Assembly: GCA_019637395.1 (NCBI GenBank)
Contig: JAHBVR010000005.1
Coordinates: 315,312-379,311 of the forward strand
DNA length: 64,000 bases
Reading direction: 5' to 3'
Origin: Vulcanimicrobiota bacterium
Lineage (GTDB): Bacteria > Vulcanimicrobiota > Xenobia > Xenobiales > JADMJV01
In this document: positions 19,401 through 27,860 of the stretch, piece after piece
Layout: each line of letters opens with the position of its first letter
Numbering within the stretch: position 1 is the stretch's first letter
Notes under the pieces: model-generated
Database searches by the model: none
Seen by the model: the letters and a program-made list of their open reading frames with translations, nothing else
What the model was told of the DNA's origin: nothing
Made by a program: the position numbers and the translations under genes

Positions 19401-20083
19401 CTGGCCCAGAAGGCTTCGACCGTTTGCCCGGACAGAGTCCGTCCCGATTTGTCGATGATGGTCACCGAAATCATCAGGGGAACGCGCCGGCCGGCTTTTT
19501 CGAAGGCGTCTTCCAGGCGGAACAGGCCGGCTTTGAGGTTCAGGGTGTCGGTGATGGTCTCGTAGAGCAGAACGTCCACGCCACCCTGCAGCAGGGCCAC
19601 CATCTGTTCGTAGTAGGCGTCGGCCATTTCCTCAAAGTTGGAAGCCCGGAAGCCCGGGTCGTTGGGGTCGACGGCCAGCGAGCAGGTCTTGGTGGTGGGG
19701 CCGATCGAGCCGGCCACGAAGCGTTTTCTGCCGTCTTCTTTTTCGGCGAGGTCGGCGGCCCGGCGGGCCACCCGGGCGCCGGCCAGGTTGAGCTCGCTGA
19801 CCAGCGACTGCATTTCGTAATCGGCCTGAGAAATGGCGTTGCTGCTGAAGGTGTTGGTTTCCACCATGTCGGCGCCGGCCCGGAAATATTCGAGGTGAAT
19901 AGCTTCCACCACTTCCGGCCGGGTCAGATTGAGCAGGTCGCAGTTGCCTTTCAGGCTGCCGGGATGGTTGGCGAAGCGTTGGCCGCGGTACTGCTCCTCG
20001 GTGATCTCGCGGCGTTGCAGCATCGTGCCCATGCCGCCGTCGAGGATAAGAATGCGCTGTTTGACAAGGTCTTCAATATGCAA
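16415..20083 (-). CDS. metH: Cobalamin-dependent methionine synthase
   Basis: A 1222-residue MetH, close to the usual length. It transfers methyl from methyltetrahydrofolate to homocysteine through methylcobalamin. Domains in order: homocysteine domain ([10 protein letters not shown] at 14-23; zinc Cys in GLNC near 240 and GGCCG near 305), pterin domain (FSMIGERTN near 350, LDINMDEG), cobalamin cap and Rossmann domains (DVHDIGKN near 755, with the cobalt-ligand His), and the C-terminal AdoMet reactivation domain. The start TTG at 20083 follows GGAG by 10 bases. I saw no cobalamin or SAM riboswitch in the short upstream gap, which begins after a terminator. It is a single-gene unit. Confidence 0.97.
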   Translation of the reverse strand: MHIEDLVKQRILILDGGMGTMLQRREITEEQYRGQRFANHPGSLKGNCDLLNLTRPEVVEAIHLEYFRAGADMVETNTFSSNAISQADYEMQSLVSELNLAGARVARRAADLAEKEDGRKRFVAGSIGPTTKTCSLAVDPNDPGFRASNFEEMADAYYEQMVALLQGGVDVLLYETITDTLNLKAGLFRLEDAFEKAGRRVPLMISVTIIDKSGRTLSGQTVEAFWASVRHARPFSVGLNCALGADELRPFLEELHNLADCYISCYPNAGLPNAMGGFDETPEHFSEVLCEYARQGWLNIAGGCCGTGPENIERLARDIASLEPRRRPERNCHLSVAGLEAYTLKPTTGFSMIGERTNITGSPKFAELIRQGDLEKALAVARQQVENGANLLDINMDEGMIDSQATMVRFLNLIGSEPDISKVPLMLDSSRWDVLEAGLRCVQGKCVVNSISLKDGESEFLRRARLLQRYGAAAVVMAFDENGQADTRERKLAVCQRAFNLLREKLDFAAEDIIFDPNVLTVATGMEEHDLYGLHFIEAVGDIKKACPGCLTVGGISNVSFSFRGNNPVREAMHAAFLYHAIKNGLDFGIVNAGMLSVYEEIPAELLAHVEDVLLFRRPDATERLVAFAEELKAKNAAAGGGPVVKETAEWRNWPVAERLKHALVKGLVEHIDEDVEEARLALGRPLAVIEGPMMDGMNVVGDLFGAGKMFLPQVVKSARVMKKAVAYLEPFMEKERAGASSSKGTVLLATVKGDVHDIGKNIVSVVLRCNSYEVIDLGVMVPCEKILATAKEQKVQAIGLSGLITPSLDEMVHVAKEMERLQVGLPLLIGGATTSRAHTAVKIAPRYGKPTIHVKDASRVVQVMQNLTDPAALPGYLAEQEQDYQELRRRHGEGQAKERFLSLEQARANGLRLDWSEAKLARPEFYGVRSWEPELSEIVPYIDWTPFFTTWELRGAYPRIFQDAQVGAEAKKLFDDAQALLQRIIDEKILKPRAVYGFFEAQAEGDDILIEGGRWRLPTLRQQMVRAEGLPNLALSDFIAQDRPDSIGAFALTSGHGLDEFVARLNAEHDDYNSIMAKALADRLAEGLAELLHLKVRCEWGYGKDEKLEIRDLIKERYRGIRPAPGYPACPDHQGKKILWSMLDAGTATGITLTESLAMWPASSVSGFYFASPEARYFAVGKVGKDQIEDYARRTGWELAEVERWLSPNLNYEPDSHLVVR

Positions 20084-20180
20084 GGCTGAGGTTCTCCATT
20101 AACCACCTATGCAGCCCGGGACCCCAGGTTTGTAGGAGAGATAATCCAGTGTTCCAGACTGTTCTCCAGAGTTCCCCTTG

Positions 20181-20215
20181 GACAAACAAAAAGACCGGCC
20201 TGGCAGCCGGTCTTT
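20181..20215 (-). terminator. Rho-independent terminator of the Gly-rich gene
   Basis: On the minus strand, 24 bases after the Gly-rich gene stop, a perfect 10-pair stem (AAAGACCGGC / GCCGGTCTTT, 20190-20215) with a 6-base loop is followed by a T-rich tract. It also isolates metH from upstream transcription. Confidence 0.85.
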
Positions 20216-20238
20216 CTGATTGCTAGAGGAACGAACCC

Positions 20239-20514
20239 TTAGAGAAGAGCGCGAGCGGACTCGGAGTTTTTATTCGCCGAGGCCATCTTGTCTTTCTGAA
20301 TGCCGAAAGTGATGTCGTTGATCGAGGTCATGAGTTTGGCCACGTTAGCGCGGTCATTCTCATCGGCTTTCTTCAATTCGAGCTGGGTCTGGCGCTGCGT
20401 CGAGAGGGCTTGACGCTGGTCGGTGACCCGCATTTGCTCGTCTTGAGCCGCCTGATTGAAGTTGGTAACCTGGCCGCCGCCACCACCGCCGCCACCTACT
20501 CCGCCGATTGCCAT
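20239..20514 (-). CDS. Small Gly-rich, helical protein of unknown function
   Basis: A 91-residue protein. The ATG at 20514 is chosen because a strong AGGAGG precedes it at good spacing; the longer upstream frame covers AT-rich leader and is not credible. Residues 1-14 are MAIGG followed by a run of Gly, then residues 17-91 are polar, rich in Gln, Asp, Lys and Asn, predicted to be mainly helical, ending in RALL. It has no Cys, Trp or Tyr and no signal peptide. It carries its own AT-rich upstream region, strong ribosome site and strong terminator, which suggests high, separate expression. Family unknown; a filament, rod or secreted small protein is possible but unproven. Confidence 0.7.
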   Translation of the reverse strand: MAIGGVGGGGGGGGQVTNFNQAAQDEQMRVTDQRQALSTQRQTQLELKKADENDRANVAKLMTSINDITFGIQKDKMASANKNSESARALL

Positions 20515-20641
20515 AAAATGTTTCCTCCTGATTCCTTCGTTGCTTGCATTCAGTTTTACATATGAGCAAGCCTTTGGGAGCCCTGAGATGTTAACTTTTA
20601 TGTGTTTTTGTTTCAGAAAAGTTAAAACTCTATTTAGCTGG
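20515..20641 (-). promoter_or_regulatory. AT-rich leader with 9-base inverted repeat
   Basis: This stretch is far more AT-rich than its neighbours. It holds the inverted repeat TTAACTTTT (20591-20599) and AAAAGTTAA (20617-20625), separated by 17 bases, between the kinase stop and the Gly-rich gene. It most likely contains the Gly-rich gene promoter, and the repeat may be an operator or weak hairpin. No -35/-10 pair is assigned. Confidence 0.5.
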
Positions 20642-22393
20642 TCAACATGAGGCGGACTCGGGCAGGCGCCACTGGCAGATTTTTCCATCGCCTCCGCCGC
20701 TGGCAACCAATTGTCCGGCGCTGTCGTAGGCCAGACAACGGACCCATTGTTCATGTGCTTCGCTCTGCAGCAGCAGGCGGCCCCCGTCCAGGCGAAAGGC
20801 GCGCAGGTAGCGATCGGCGCATGCCGTCAGAACCAGATTGTGCTGGGCCTGAGCCGTCCAGATCATGCCTTTGTGGCCGCGCAGACAGCGCACCTCGCGT
20901 TTTTCTTGAAGTTCCCAGGCGCGTACCGTCATGTCCGCGCAACAAGTGAGCAGACCCCCTCCCTCACGCATGAAGCGCACCCCCTGGACCCGCGAACTGT
21001 GGCCCAGCAGGCTACCCCCATAGGTGGCCTCGGGCAAGGACCAGAGATGCACCGCCTTATCGTCTCCGGCCGTGACCAGCCAGTTGCCGGCGGGGTCGAT
21101 GGCCAGACTGTTGGCCGAGCCCTGGTGGGCCGACCAGCGATTGGGCTTTTCCAGGGTGGGCCCGAGCAGACAGCATTCGCCGTTGAGCAAGCAGGCCGCC
21201 ACCAGGGGCTGGGCGGGATGAAAGGCCAGACTGTTGACTGCGGGCCCCTTGTCCAGCAGTGGAAAACCCTCGCCCTGCGGAGCGAGTGCGCTCCAGAGAC
21301 GGATCGAGCCGTCCTGAGCGCCACTCACCAGGTAGGTTCCGTCGGCGGAAAGGGCCAGACTATGAATGGGAGCCTCGTGGGCTTGCTGGCTGTGCTGTAA
21401 CTCCATCTGCGGCCAGCTCCAGCTACGCCAACAACCGTCGCGGCCGGCCGAATAGAGGCGACCGCCGGCTGAGTCCAGGCAGAGGGCGTAGACGCCGCCG
21501 CTGTGGGCTCGTTTGTGGGCCAGAGCTTCGAAGCCGGGCAGGCCGGCTGGAGCCGATTTGGGAGAGACCTCCAGACCCAGGCTGGTCAGAAAAGCCCTCA
21601 TGGAGCCGGTTCGTTGCAGAGGGTCGAGCTGCAGGCCCTGGTAAATAGCCTGGCGCAGCCTCTCGGACAGGGTTTCCAGGGGAGCCAGGAGTTCGCCCCG
21701 CAGGCGCGCGCGTGCGTCCGGGGGAGGGCCGCCGCTGGCCAGATGGTACAGGCTGGCGGCCAGCGCATAAACGTCGGCCGCCGGCGTTAGAGCCACCCGC
21801 TCATATTGTTCAGGTGGAGAATAGCCGGGCGAGACCTCTCCCTGACTCCCCCAAGTACCCTCCTGCATACGGGCGGTGCCGAAGTCCAGGATGACATAGC
21901 GGCCGTGATGGGTCAAAAAGAGGTTGTCGGGCTTCAAGTCGGAGTGGATCAATCCGGCCGCGTGCACCAGCAGCATGGCCTGGCCCACTTGTGAGGCCAG
22001 GTCGAGCATGCGATGCAGCGACATGGATCCCGCCTGTTTTAATCCGGCGCTGAGGGTAATGCCTTGCAGCAGTTCTTCCACCAGATAAGCAGTGCCGTTG
22101 GCGCGGAAATTCCCCAGCACACGGACCACTCCCGGATGATAGAAGCGTTCGAGGGTGGTTCCCTCGCGCAGAAAGCTTTCGACGCCGCGTTGAAAGGCGG
22201 GGTCGTTATCCGAGAAGATGGAGTTGCCCTGGCGGCGGCAGCCGCTGGGAAAGAACTCCTTGATGGCTACCGGCAAGCGCCAACTGCCCTGAGTGGCTGC
22301 ATAAGTGAGACTGAAGCCGCCCTGTCCGACCACTTCTCCGATTTGAAATTGACCGTCGCCAAGCAAGCTGCCCGGCGCCAGGGGCTCACGCAC
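20642..22393 (-). CDS. Ser/Thr protein kinase with C-terminal WD40 propeller
   Basis: A 583-residue Hanks-type kinase. The kinase domain (about 15-275) has a Gly-rich loop near 21-28, VAIK with K45, HSDLKPDN (150-157, Ser in place of the usual Arg of HRD) and DFG at 170-172. A WD40-type beta propeller of about seven repeats fills about 300-583. No membrane helix separates them, so the protein should be cytosolic, unlike PknB-type receptors. Lack of the HRD Arg usually means activation-loop phosphorylation is not needed. The start is GTG at 22393 after GGAAG. It lies 8 bases after the adenylate-kinase-like gene, so the two are co-transcribed. Confidence 0.92.
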   Translation of the reverse strand: MREPLAPGSLLGDGQFQIGEVVGQGGFSLTYAATQGSWRLPVAIKEFFPSGCRRQGNSIFSDNDPAFQRGVESFLREGTTLERFYHPGVVRVLGNFRANGTAYLVEELLQGITLSAGLKQAGSMSLHRMLDLASQVGQAMLLVHAAGLIHSDLKPDNLFLTHHGRYVILDFGTARMQEGTWGSQGEVSPGYSPPEQYERVALTPAADVYALAASLYHLASGGPPPDARARLRGELLAPLETLSERLRQAIYQGLQLDPLQRTGSMRAFLTSLGLEVSPKSAPAGLPGFEALAHKRAHSGGVYALCLDSAGGRLYSAGRDGCWRSWSWPQMELQHSQQAHEAPIHSLALSADGTYLVSGAQDGSIRLWSALAPQGEGFPLLDKGPAVNSLAFHPAQPLVAACLLNGECCLLGPTLEKPNRWSAHQGSANSLAIDPAGNWLVTAGDDKAVHLWSLPEATYGGSLLGHSSRVQGVRFMREGGGLLTCCADMTVRAWELQEKREVRCLRGHKGMIWTAQAQHNLVLTACADRYLRAFRLDGGRLLLQSEAHEQWVRCLAYDSAGQLVASGGGDGKICQWRLPESASC

Positions 22394-22401
22394 CTTCCGC
22401 G

Positions 22402-23151
22402 CTAGACGGCCAGCATGCGCACGGGGGCGCTATGGAAGTTGTCCACCAGGGCTTCCAGGACGTCGGCGGTGTCCTGGCGATCCTTCTCGTCATCGACCTG
22501 GAAATACGCGCCGCGCTGACGGGCGGCCTGCACGACCGGAGTGCAATCGGCGCACTTCTGCTCAGGAGTGGAGAGTTCGATGAGGCGGAGGCCTTCGAGT
22601 TCTTCCAGCAGTGCTTCCGCTTTGTGGTGTTTGAAATCTTCGGGGTAAGCGTCCAGTACCATGCCGCGCTCCTGCACGTCGGGCTGCTCCACCCGCTTGG
22701 CCACCAGATCGTAAAGCAGCAGAGCCGGGGATTGGTCGCCGCCGTCCAGGGCTTTTTGGAGATTCACTCCCAGTTCGGAGCCGCTGCTGACTTCTTGTTT
22801 GATCATGTCGCCCATGTTCAGATGGACGAGGCCCAGGTTGTGGGCGATGGTTTCCGCCTGGTCCTTCTTGGATGAATCGTGGGTGCCGAGCAGCACCACC
22901 ATCAGCGGGGAGGGATTGGCGGCGGCGGCGATGGCGATGCCGGTCTGCTTGGAAAGGCTTTCCATGTTGGGATAGCCCGAGGGCCGAGCCTGGGCGGGTT
23001 GAGCCGGAGTCGGGGCGGAGTTGAGCTGGACGCTGTCCGGGACCAGCTTATATTCTGAGTCGCCCACGTGGGCACGCGGAGCCACCGCGCCCCAGGGGTT
23101 CCCCGTGCACATCGGCTTCCTTGCGTTCAGACTGGACGAGATCGAGTTCAT
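22402..23151 (-). CDS. Degenerate adenylate-kinase-like protein
   Basis: A 249-residue protein whose residues 83-240 follow the adenylate kinase pattern: a strand, a P-loop equivalent G89-THDSSKKDQ98, GDM (114-116) in the NMP-binding region, SELG, and VLDAYPED where active enzymes have the LDGFPR motif. The P-loop keeps the Lys (K95) but replaces the flanking Gly and Thr with Ser, Lys and Asp, and the catalytic Arg residues of FPR and the LID are not seen. It is probably inactive as a kinase but may bind nucleotide. The first 80 residues are a Pro/Ala-rich linker. It shares an operon with the WD40 kinase. Confidence 0.7.
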   Translation of the reverse strand: MNSISSSLNARKPMCTGNPWGAVAPRAHVGDSEYKLVPDSVQLNSAPTPAQPAQARPSGYPNMESLSKQTGIAIAAAANPSPLMVVLLGTHDSSKKDQAETIAHNLGLVHLNMGDMIKQEVSSGSELGVNLQKALDGGDQSPALLLYDLVAKRVEQPDVQERGMVLDAYPEDFKHHKAEALLEELEGLRLIELSTPEQKCADCTPVVQAARQRGAYFQVDDEKDRQDTADVLEALVDNFHSAPVRMLAV

Positions 23152-23247
23152 CGCTCTATTACAATACCGTCCAGGCTGGCCGGATCGGTTGCCGAGTTAT
23201 GAACTCATCACCAGGCAGTCCCCCTTGGTTCCAGGAGCAGGGGGGTC

Positions 23248-23979
23248 CTAGGGGGAGACGGCAGTCCCCCCTATATCTAGGGTTCGGCGGTATTCAAAAA
23301 GCACGATGGCGGCGCTGGTGGCGGCGTTTAGCGACTCGCAACCGTGCTCCATCGGGATGGTGCAAAGAGCTTGCACTTCCAGACTCAACCCGTGGGCTTC
23401 GTTACCGACCACCAGGCCCCAACGCCGCGGCCAGTGCATGGAGTACAGGTCACGCCCCCCGCGCGGCGAGAGTCCCACCAGCGGATACCCGGCCAGCTCT
23501 TCGCCCGACTTGAGCCGGTAGACGGGCAAATGGAAGATGGCGCCGGCGCTGGCGCGCACCACCTTGGGATTGAAGGGGTCGACCCCACCCAGGCAGACCA
23601 GGGCCTCCATGCCGGCCGCCCAGGCGCTACGCATGAGCGTGCCCAGATTGCCCGGGTCGGAAAGCCCGTCGGCCACGACCAGGCGATTGTACTGGTGCAG
23701 ATCGGGCCAGGGGCGAACTTCCACCACGCCCACTACCCCCTGGTGCGCTTCGCTGAGGCGGTCGAGCAACTCCGAGTCTACATGCCAGCCGGGTACGCCC
23801 AGGTCGAGGTCATGCCGGGCCGGGTCAAAGAAGATCTCGCGCAATTGATGATGGCCGTTGTGTGCCTCCAATAACAACTTGGGCCCCTCCACCAGGAAGA
23901 GCCCCAAGTCGCGCCTCACCGAGGCCTTGTCCAGCTGCAGCAACTGCTTTAGCTTCGGACTATGCCTTCCCAGCTTCAC
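23248..23979 (-). CDS. SpoU/TrmH-family RNA 2'-O-methyltransferase, copy 1
   Basis: A 243-residue SPOUT-class methyltransferase. An N-terminal substrate-binding domain (FLVEGPKLLLEA near 28-39) precedes the knotted catalytic domain with DGLSDPGNLGTLMRSA (about 104-119), GNEAHGLS near 191-198 and LNAATSAAIVLFEY near 216-229. This layout fits rRNA ribose methylases related to RlmB or TsnR, acting with S-adenosylmethionine; the exact nucleotide is unknown. The start is GTG at 23979, one base after the korB-CBS stop. The last codons and stop are built into the 25-base hairpin repeat at 23249-23273, so the repeat has become part of the C-terminus. Confidence 0.92.
   Translation of the reverse strand: MKLGRHSPKLKQLLQLDKASVRRDLGLFLVEGPKLLLEAHNGHHQLREIFFDPARHDLDLGVPGWHVDSELLDRLSEAHQGVVGVVEVRPWPDLHQYNRLVVADGLSDPGNLGTLMRSAWAAGMEALVCLGGVDPFNPKVVRASAGAIFHLPVYRLKSGEELAGYPLVGLSPRGGRDLYSMHWPRRWGLVVGNEAHGLSLEVQALCTIPMEHGCESLNAATSAAIVLFEYRRTLDIGGTAVSP
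23249..23273. repeat. 25-base hairpin element, copy 1
   Basis: TAGGGGG and CCCCCTA form the arms of a GC-rich hairpin. The element matches 21 of 25 bases at 46788-46812; all differences are transitions, and the outermost pair changes T-A to C-G, keeping the stem. No T tract follows, so it is not a classic terminator. Confidence 0.6.
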
Positions 23980-23980
23980 C

Positions 23981-25486
23981 CTATAGGGCTGCTTCGGCGG
24001 CGGCAGCCGTGAGCCAGCCCTTGGGCTTGAGGTCCTGGTCGACGACCACCAGGGCGGGGAGGCCGAGTTTGCCCATCTGATGGAAAGCTTGGGACAGGGA
24101 GGAGCCGGCGGTAACGTAGCCTTCTTTGCAGGTGGCTACTTGCTCGACGGTGATCGAAGCGGGGTCACTGACCAGGGTGGCCACCCGCAGCAGGTCGCCC
24201 GAGGTCAGGGTGGCGGCGTAGCAGCCCTGACCGTCCACGATGACCGCGCAGGGGCAGCCGTGCTCTTGCATGACCTCCAGAGCCTGTTTGAAGCTGGCTC
24301 CCGAGGAGACCTGGGGCAGCTTGCCCAGGCTGAGTTCGCCGGCTTGCTTGCGCAAAGCGCCCAGAGCCTGGGCCGAATAACCGCGGGACCAGCCTTGCAG
24401 CATTTCTTCGCCCAGTTCCGGGGAACTCCCGGTGAGGGTGTGGTTCTCGCTGCCGTCCGCGCCCACCGACCACAGATCGGAGGAACACAGCAGCCCGCGC
24501 AGATCGCCTTTGCCCTTGAGCTTGCGCGCCTCGGCCACCTGTTGCATCACGCCCTCTTCGTAAAGCGGGTGCTCTACGGAACGCAGCACTCCGATCGGTA
24601 CCGGGAAGGCCGGGAAAGTGAAACGGCTCAGCAGGTAAGCCAGGGTCGCGTCGTCGCGGTACTGATCGTGGACCATCAGTTCCTCGACGGGCACGTCTTC
24701 CACCACCTCGGGAATCATGGTCCTGGCGTTGAGGCGGATGCCTTTGTTGCCGGTCTGGCCGAAAACCATGGGCTTGCCGTGCTCGAGCACCAGCACGTTG
24801 TCTTTCTTGGTGGCGTTGTCTTTGACGTGGTCCCAGGCGCCGTCGTTGAAGATGTTGCAGTTTTGCATGATCTCGATGAAAGAGGCGCCTTTGTGCTGGA
24901 TCGCCTGCTTCATCATCTCGCCCAGATGCTTGATGTCGGTGTCTACCGAGCGGGCCACGAAAGTCGCCTCGGCCGCCAGGGCCACGCTCAACGGGTTGAG
25001 CGGATTCTCCAGCGAGCCCATGGGCGAGGACTTGGTCTTGGCGCCGGCCAGTGAGGTAGGCGAATACTGGCCCTTGGTCAGACCGTAGATGCGGTTATTG
25101 AAGAGCAGCAAAGTCACGTTGACATTCCGGCGCAGCACGTGCAGCAAGTGATTGCCGCCAATCGAAAACCCGTCACCGTCGCCGCTGATGATGAAGACGT
25201 GCAGATCAGGGCGGGCGATCTTCAGACCGGTGGCCAGGGTTGGGGCGCGGCCATGGATCGAGTGGATGCCGTAGGTGTCCATATAATAGGGAAAGCGGCT
25301 GGAGCAACCGATGCCCGAGATGAACACGAAGTTTTCGCGGGCGATGCCCAGTTCGGGCAGCACCTTCTGCATCTGGGCCAGAATCGAGTAGTCGCCGCAG
25401 CCCGGACACCAGCGCACCTCCTGGTCGCTGGAGTAGTCCTTGCGATTTTGAGGCGGAACGACGGGAAGTAACAGCTCGAGGGACAC
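23981..25486 (-). CDS. korB: 2-oxoacid:ferredoxin oxidoreductase beta subunit fused to a CBS pair
   Basis: A 501-residue fusion. Residues 1-300 form the thiamine-diphosphate beta subunit, with RWCPGCGDYSIL (C27, C30) and the ThDP/Mg motif GDGDGFSIGGNH near 100-111. The enzyme oxidises 2-oxoacids, probably 2-oxoglutarate (KorB type), to acyl-CoA and reduces ferredoxin. The last 130 residues (about 370-495) look like two CBS domains, which commonly bind adenosine nucleotides. Such a fusion would tie the activity to energy charge; this is inference. The start GTG follows the korA stop with no gap. The 2-oxoglutarate assignment rather than pyruvate rests on general resemblance. Confidence 0.88.
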   Translation of the reverse strand: MSLELLLPVVPPQNRKDYSSDQEVRWCPGCGDYSILAQMQKVLPELGIARENFVFISGIGCSSRFPYYMDTYGIHSIHGRAPTLATGLKIARPDLHVFIISGDGDGFSIGGNHLLHVLRRNVNVTLLLFNNRIYGLTKGQYSPTSLAGAKTKSSPMGSLENPLNPLSVALAAEATFVARSVDTDIKHLGEMMKQAIQHKGASFIEIMQNCNIFNDGAWDHVKDNATKKDNVLVLEHGKPMVFGQTGNKGIRLNARTMIPEVVEDVPVEELMVHDQYRDDATLAYLLSRFTFPAFPVPIGVLRSVEHPLYEEGVMQQVAEARKLKGKGDLRGLLCSSDLWSVGADGSENHTLTGSSPELGEEMLQGWSRGYSAQALGALRKQAGELSLGKLPQVSSGASFKQALEVMQEHGCPCAVIVDGQGCYAATLTSGDLLRVATLVSDPASITVEQVATCKEGYVTAGSSLSQAFHQMGKLGLPALVVVDQDLKPKGWLTAAAAEAAL

Positions 25487-27331
25487 TTAACGGACTCCTT
25501 TCAGGACGTCGACGAGGCGGGCGTGGACTTCAGCGATTTTGAAAGGCTTGCCCTCGACCTTGTTGAGTTCTTCGATGTTGGTCAGACCAAATTTGCCGCG
25601 AAGCAAGAAGGCCAACTGGCCTCCGTTGAGTTCGGCCACCAGGATTTTCTTGTAGCGCTTCATCAGGGCTTCCAGGTTTTTGGGGAAGGGACTGAGATAG
25701 CGGATGTGGGCATGGGCCACGCTCGCGCCTTCGCGTTGGGCCTGCTGAGCGGCGGCGCGCAGGGCCCCGTAGGTTCCGCCCCAACCGACGAGTAACACGT
25801 CGCCGCTCTCCGGTCCGAAGACTTCCTGATCGGGGATGACCGCCTGCAGCTTCTGCACCTTGGCGGCGCGCTCGCGGACCATCTGCTGATGGTGCGCGGG
25901 AGCGTAGCTGACGTTGCCGGTCTGAGGAGCTTTGGAAAGTCCGCCGATACGGTGTTCCATGCCGCGCGTGCCGGGCAACACCCAGGGCCGTCCCCCCGCT
26001 TCATCGCGCAGGTAGGGGAGGAAGTTCTCCGGGTTGGTGGGATGGTCGCACTCGATGGGAGCGATCAGATCCGGATCGGGAATGCGCCAGGGCTCGGAGC
26101 TGTTGGCAATGTAGCCATCGGTCAGGAGCACCACCGGGCACATGGCCCGCACGGCCAGACGGAAAGCTTCCACCGCCATGGTGAAACAATCGCCGGGCGT
26201 GGAGGCGGCGATGATGGGCAGCGGGCTTTCACCGTTGCGTCCGAAGAAGGACATCATCAGATCCGACTGTTCGGTCTTGGTGGGCAGGCCGGTGGAGGGG
26301 CCGCCGCGTTGCACGTTGACCATGACCATCGGCAGTTCCAACACCAGAGCCAGGTTGAGAGCTTCGGACTTGAGGGCGATACCGGGGCCGGAAGAAGCCG
26401 TCACGGCGAAGGCGCCGCCAAAAGCGGCGCCCACTACCGAGCCCATGGCCGCGATCTCGTCTTCGGCCTGGAAGGTGCGCACGTCGAAGTTACGCAGCCC
26501 GGCCAGGAAGTGGAGGATGTCGGAGGCCGGCGTGATGGGATAGGTGCCGTAGAAGAGCGGCTTACCGCTGCGGGAGGCGGCCGTCACCAGCCCCAGCGCG
26601 GTGGCTTCATTGCCGGTGATCTTGCGATATACTCCAGGGGGAAGCTGGGCCGGGGCGATGCGGTAGCGATGCTGGAAGGCTTCGGTCGTTTCGCCGTAGT
26701 TGTAGCCGGCCTTGAAGGCCCGGATGTTGGATTCTTGCACTTCCGGCTTCTTGAACTTGGCTTTGATCCACTCTTCCTGGCTGGTGACCGGGCGGTCGAA
26801 GATCCAGAAGGCCAGGCCGAGCGCAAAGAAGTTGCGGGTGCGGTCGATATCCTTTTTGTTCAGGCCGGCGATGCCTTCGACCGCTTCGCGGTTGAGGGTG
26901 GTCATGGGCAGCTTGTGGACACGATACTTGTTGAGACTTTCGTCTTCCAGCGGGTTGCTCTTGAAGTGAGCCTTTTTGAGGTTGCCGTCGGTGAAGGCGT
27001 CGGTGTTGATGATGAGCACGCCGCCGGCCTTGAGGTCGCTTAAGTTGGCGGCCAGCGCGGCCGGGTTCATGGCCACCAACACATCGGGAGCGTCGCCCGG
27101 GGTGAAGATGTCGGTGTTGGCCAGGTTGACCTGAAAGCCGGAGACACCGGCCAGGGTGCCGGCTGGGGCGCGGATTTCGGCCGGGAAGTCAGGGAAGGTG
27201 CTGATGTCGTTGCCGACCAGGGCCGAAGCATTGGTGAACAGGGTGCCCGTCAACTGCATTCCGTCACCGGAGTCGCCGGTGAATCGGATGATGACGGATT
27301 CGATTTCTTCGATTACGGGTGCGCTACTCAT
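25487..27331 (-). CDS. korA: 2-oxoacid:ferredoxin oxidoreductase, fused gamma-alpha subunit
   Basis: A 614-residue subunit from the ATG at 27331, supported by AGGAG; an in-frame extension to 27472 overlaps the upstream CBS gene and is unlikely. Residues 1-190 are the gamma domain ([15 protein letters not shown] near 15-29, [11 protein letters not shown]), fused to the alpha subunit with its pyrimidine-binding domain (about 210-450) and transketolase-like C-terminal domain (about 490-610). This gamma-alpha fusion is typical of two-subunit KorAB-type enzymes that use ferredoxin. It is translated with korB-CBS. Having this enzyme near a cbb3 oxidase suggests an O2-tolerant form in the TCA cycle, which is inference. 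Confidence 0.9.
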   Translation of the reverse strand: MSSAPVIEEIESVIIRFTGDSGDGMQLTGTLFTNASALVGNDISTFPDFPAEIRAPAGTLAGVSGFQVNLANTDIFTPGDAPDVLVAMNPAALAANLSDLKAGGVLIINTDAFTDGNLKKAHFKSNPLEDESLNKYRVHKLPMTTLNREAVEGIAGLNKKDIDRTRNFFALGLAFWIFDRPVTSQEEWIKAKFKKPEVQESNIRAFKAGYNYGETTEAFQHRYRIAPAQLPPGVYRKITGNEATALGLVTAASRSGKPLFYGTYPITPASDILHFLAGLRNFDVRTFQAEDEIAAMGSVVGAAFGGAFAVTASSGPGIALKSEALNLALVLELPMVMVNVQRGGPSTGLPTKTEQSDLMMSFFGRNGESPLPIIAASTPGDCFTMAVEAFRLAVRAMCPVVLLTDGYIANSSEPWRIPDPDLIAPIECDHPTNPENFLPYLRDEAGGRPWVLPGTRGMEHRIGGLSKAPQTGNVSYAPAHHQQMVRERAAKVQKLQAVIPDQEVFGPESGDVLLVGWGGTYGALRAAAQQAQREGASVAHAHIRYLSPFPKNLEALMKRYKKILVAELNGGQLAFLLRGKFGLTNIEELNKVEGKPFKIAEVHARLVDVLKGVR

Positions 27332-27338
27332 GAAACTC

Positions 27339-27794
27339 CTAAACTTTGGCCAGACTCGCTTTTTGGTCGCTGCCCCACTCGGGTGAGAACAGATAGGGCT
27401 TGGCCACCCGGTGGGTGGCCGTAAAGCGGGCCCAGCTGGTCCAGTGAAGCAGGCTCTTGACCTCGCCGCCATGGCAAGCGCCGACCCAGGTATTTTTCTG
27501 GAGAGCCTCCGACAGTTTGCTCAGCGAGTCGCTGCTGGCCAAGGTCATAAGGGGTTGCGCCAGCGCCGAAACGGGCTGTTGCAGAGCGTCCGGACCTTTC
27601 AGGAGCAATTCGGGAAGAATCTCGGCCGAAACCACACGCCAGGCTCCGTTGTCGCTATAGATGGCGGCCGCGCACTGATGGTCGCGGAGTTTGTCCACTA
27701 CCTGCGCCAGACTCTCGTCGGCCGTCACGCGCAGAAAATGCTCGCCGGCGATCTCCCCCAGAGTCCACTTGGAAAGGTCCAGATTTTGCTCCAT
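27339..27794 (-). CDS. CBS-domain-like small protein upstream of korAB
   Basis: A 151-residue protein that looks like a divergent CBS pair (about 10-115: [26 protein letters not shown], then a second half with [13 protein letters not shown]) and a 35-residue tail. GGAGG precedes the ATG. It lies 7 bases before korA and resembles the CBS half of korB-CBS in general form. Together they suggest nucleotide-responsive control of the oxidoreductase. The CBS assignment is by pattern, and ligand residues cannot be judged by eye. Confidence 0.65.
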   Translation of the reverse strand: MEQNLDLSKWTLGEIAGEHFLRVTADESLAQVVDKLRDHQCAAAIYSDNGAWRVVSAEILPELLLKGPDALQQPVSALAQPLMTLASSDSLSKLSEALQKNTWVGACHGGEVKSLLHWTSWARFTATHRVAKPYLFSPEWGSDQKASLAKV

Positions 27795-27860
27795 TACACC
27801 TCCAGGTCGGCGTCCCCGACCCCCTTTAAATTCCCAGGGAGTTTGCCCGCAGACCTTTGA

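Noticed and set aside
17522-20089. A long frame antisense to metH (855 residues)
   Set aside because: It mirrors metH codon structure, is rich in His, Gly and Gln without any domain, and metH itself is certain. GC-rich genes often leave such antisense frames open.
20084-20180. Cobalamin or SAM riboswitch before metH
   Set aside because: The gap after the terminator is only about 97 bases and shows no conserved riboswitch core I can recognise.
20239-20514. Type III secretion needle or WXG100 effector
   Set aside because: Size and helix content fit loosely, but there is no WxG motif, no needle signature, and no secretion genes in the window.
23221-23280. Rho-independent terminator at the first hairpin repeat
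   Set aside because: The stem is GC-rich, but no T tract follows on either strand, and the second copy lies between co-directed genes.
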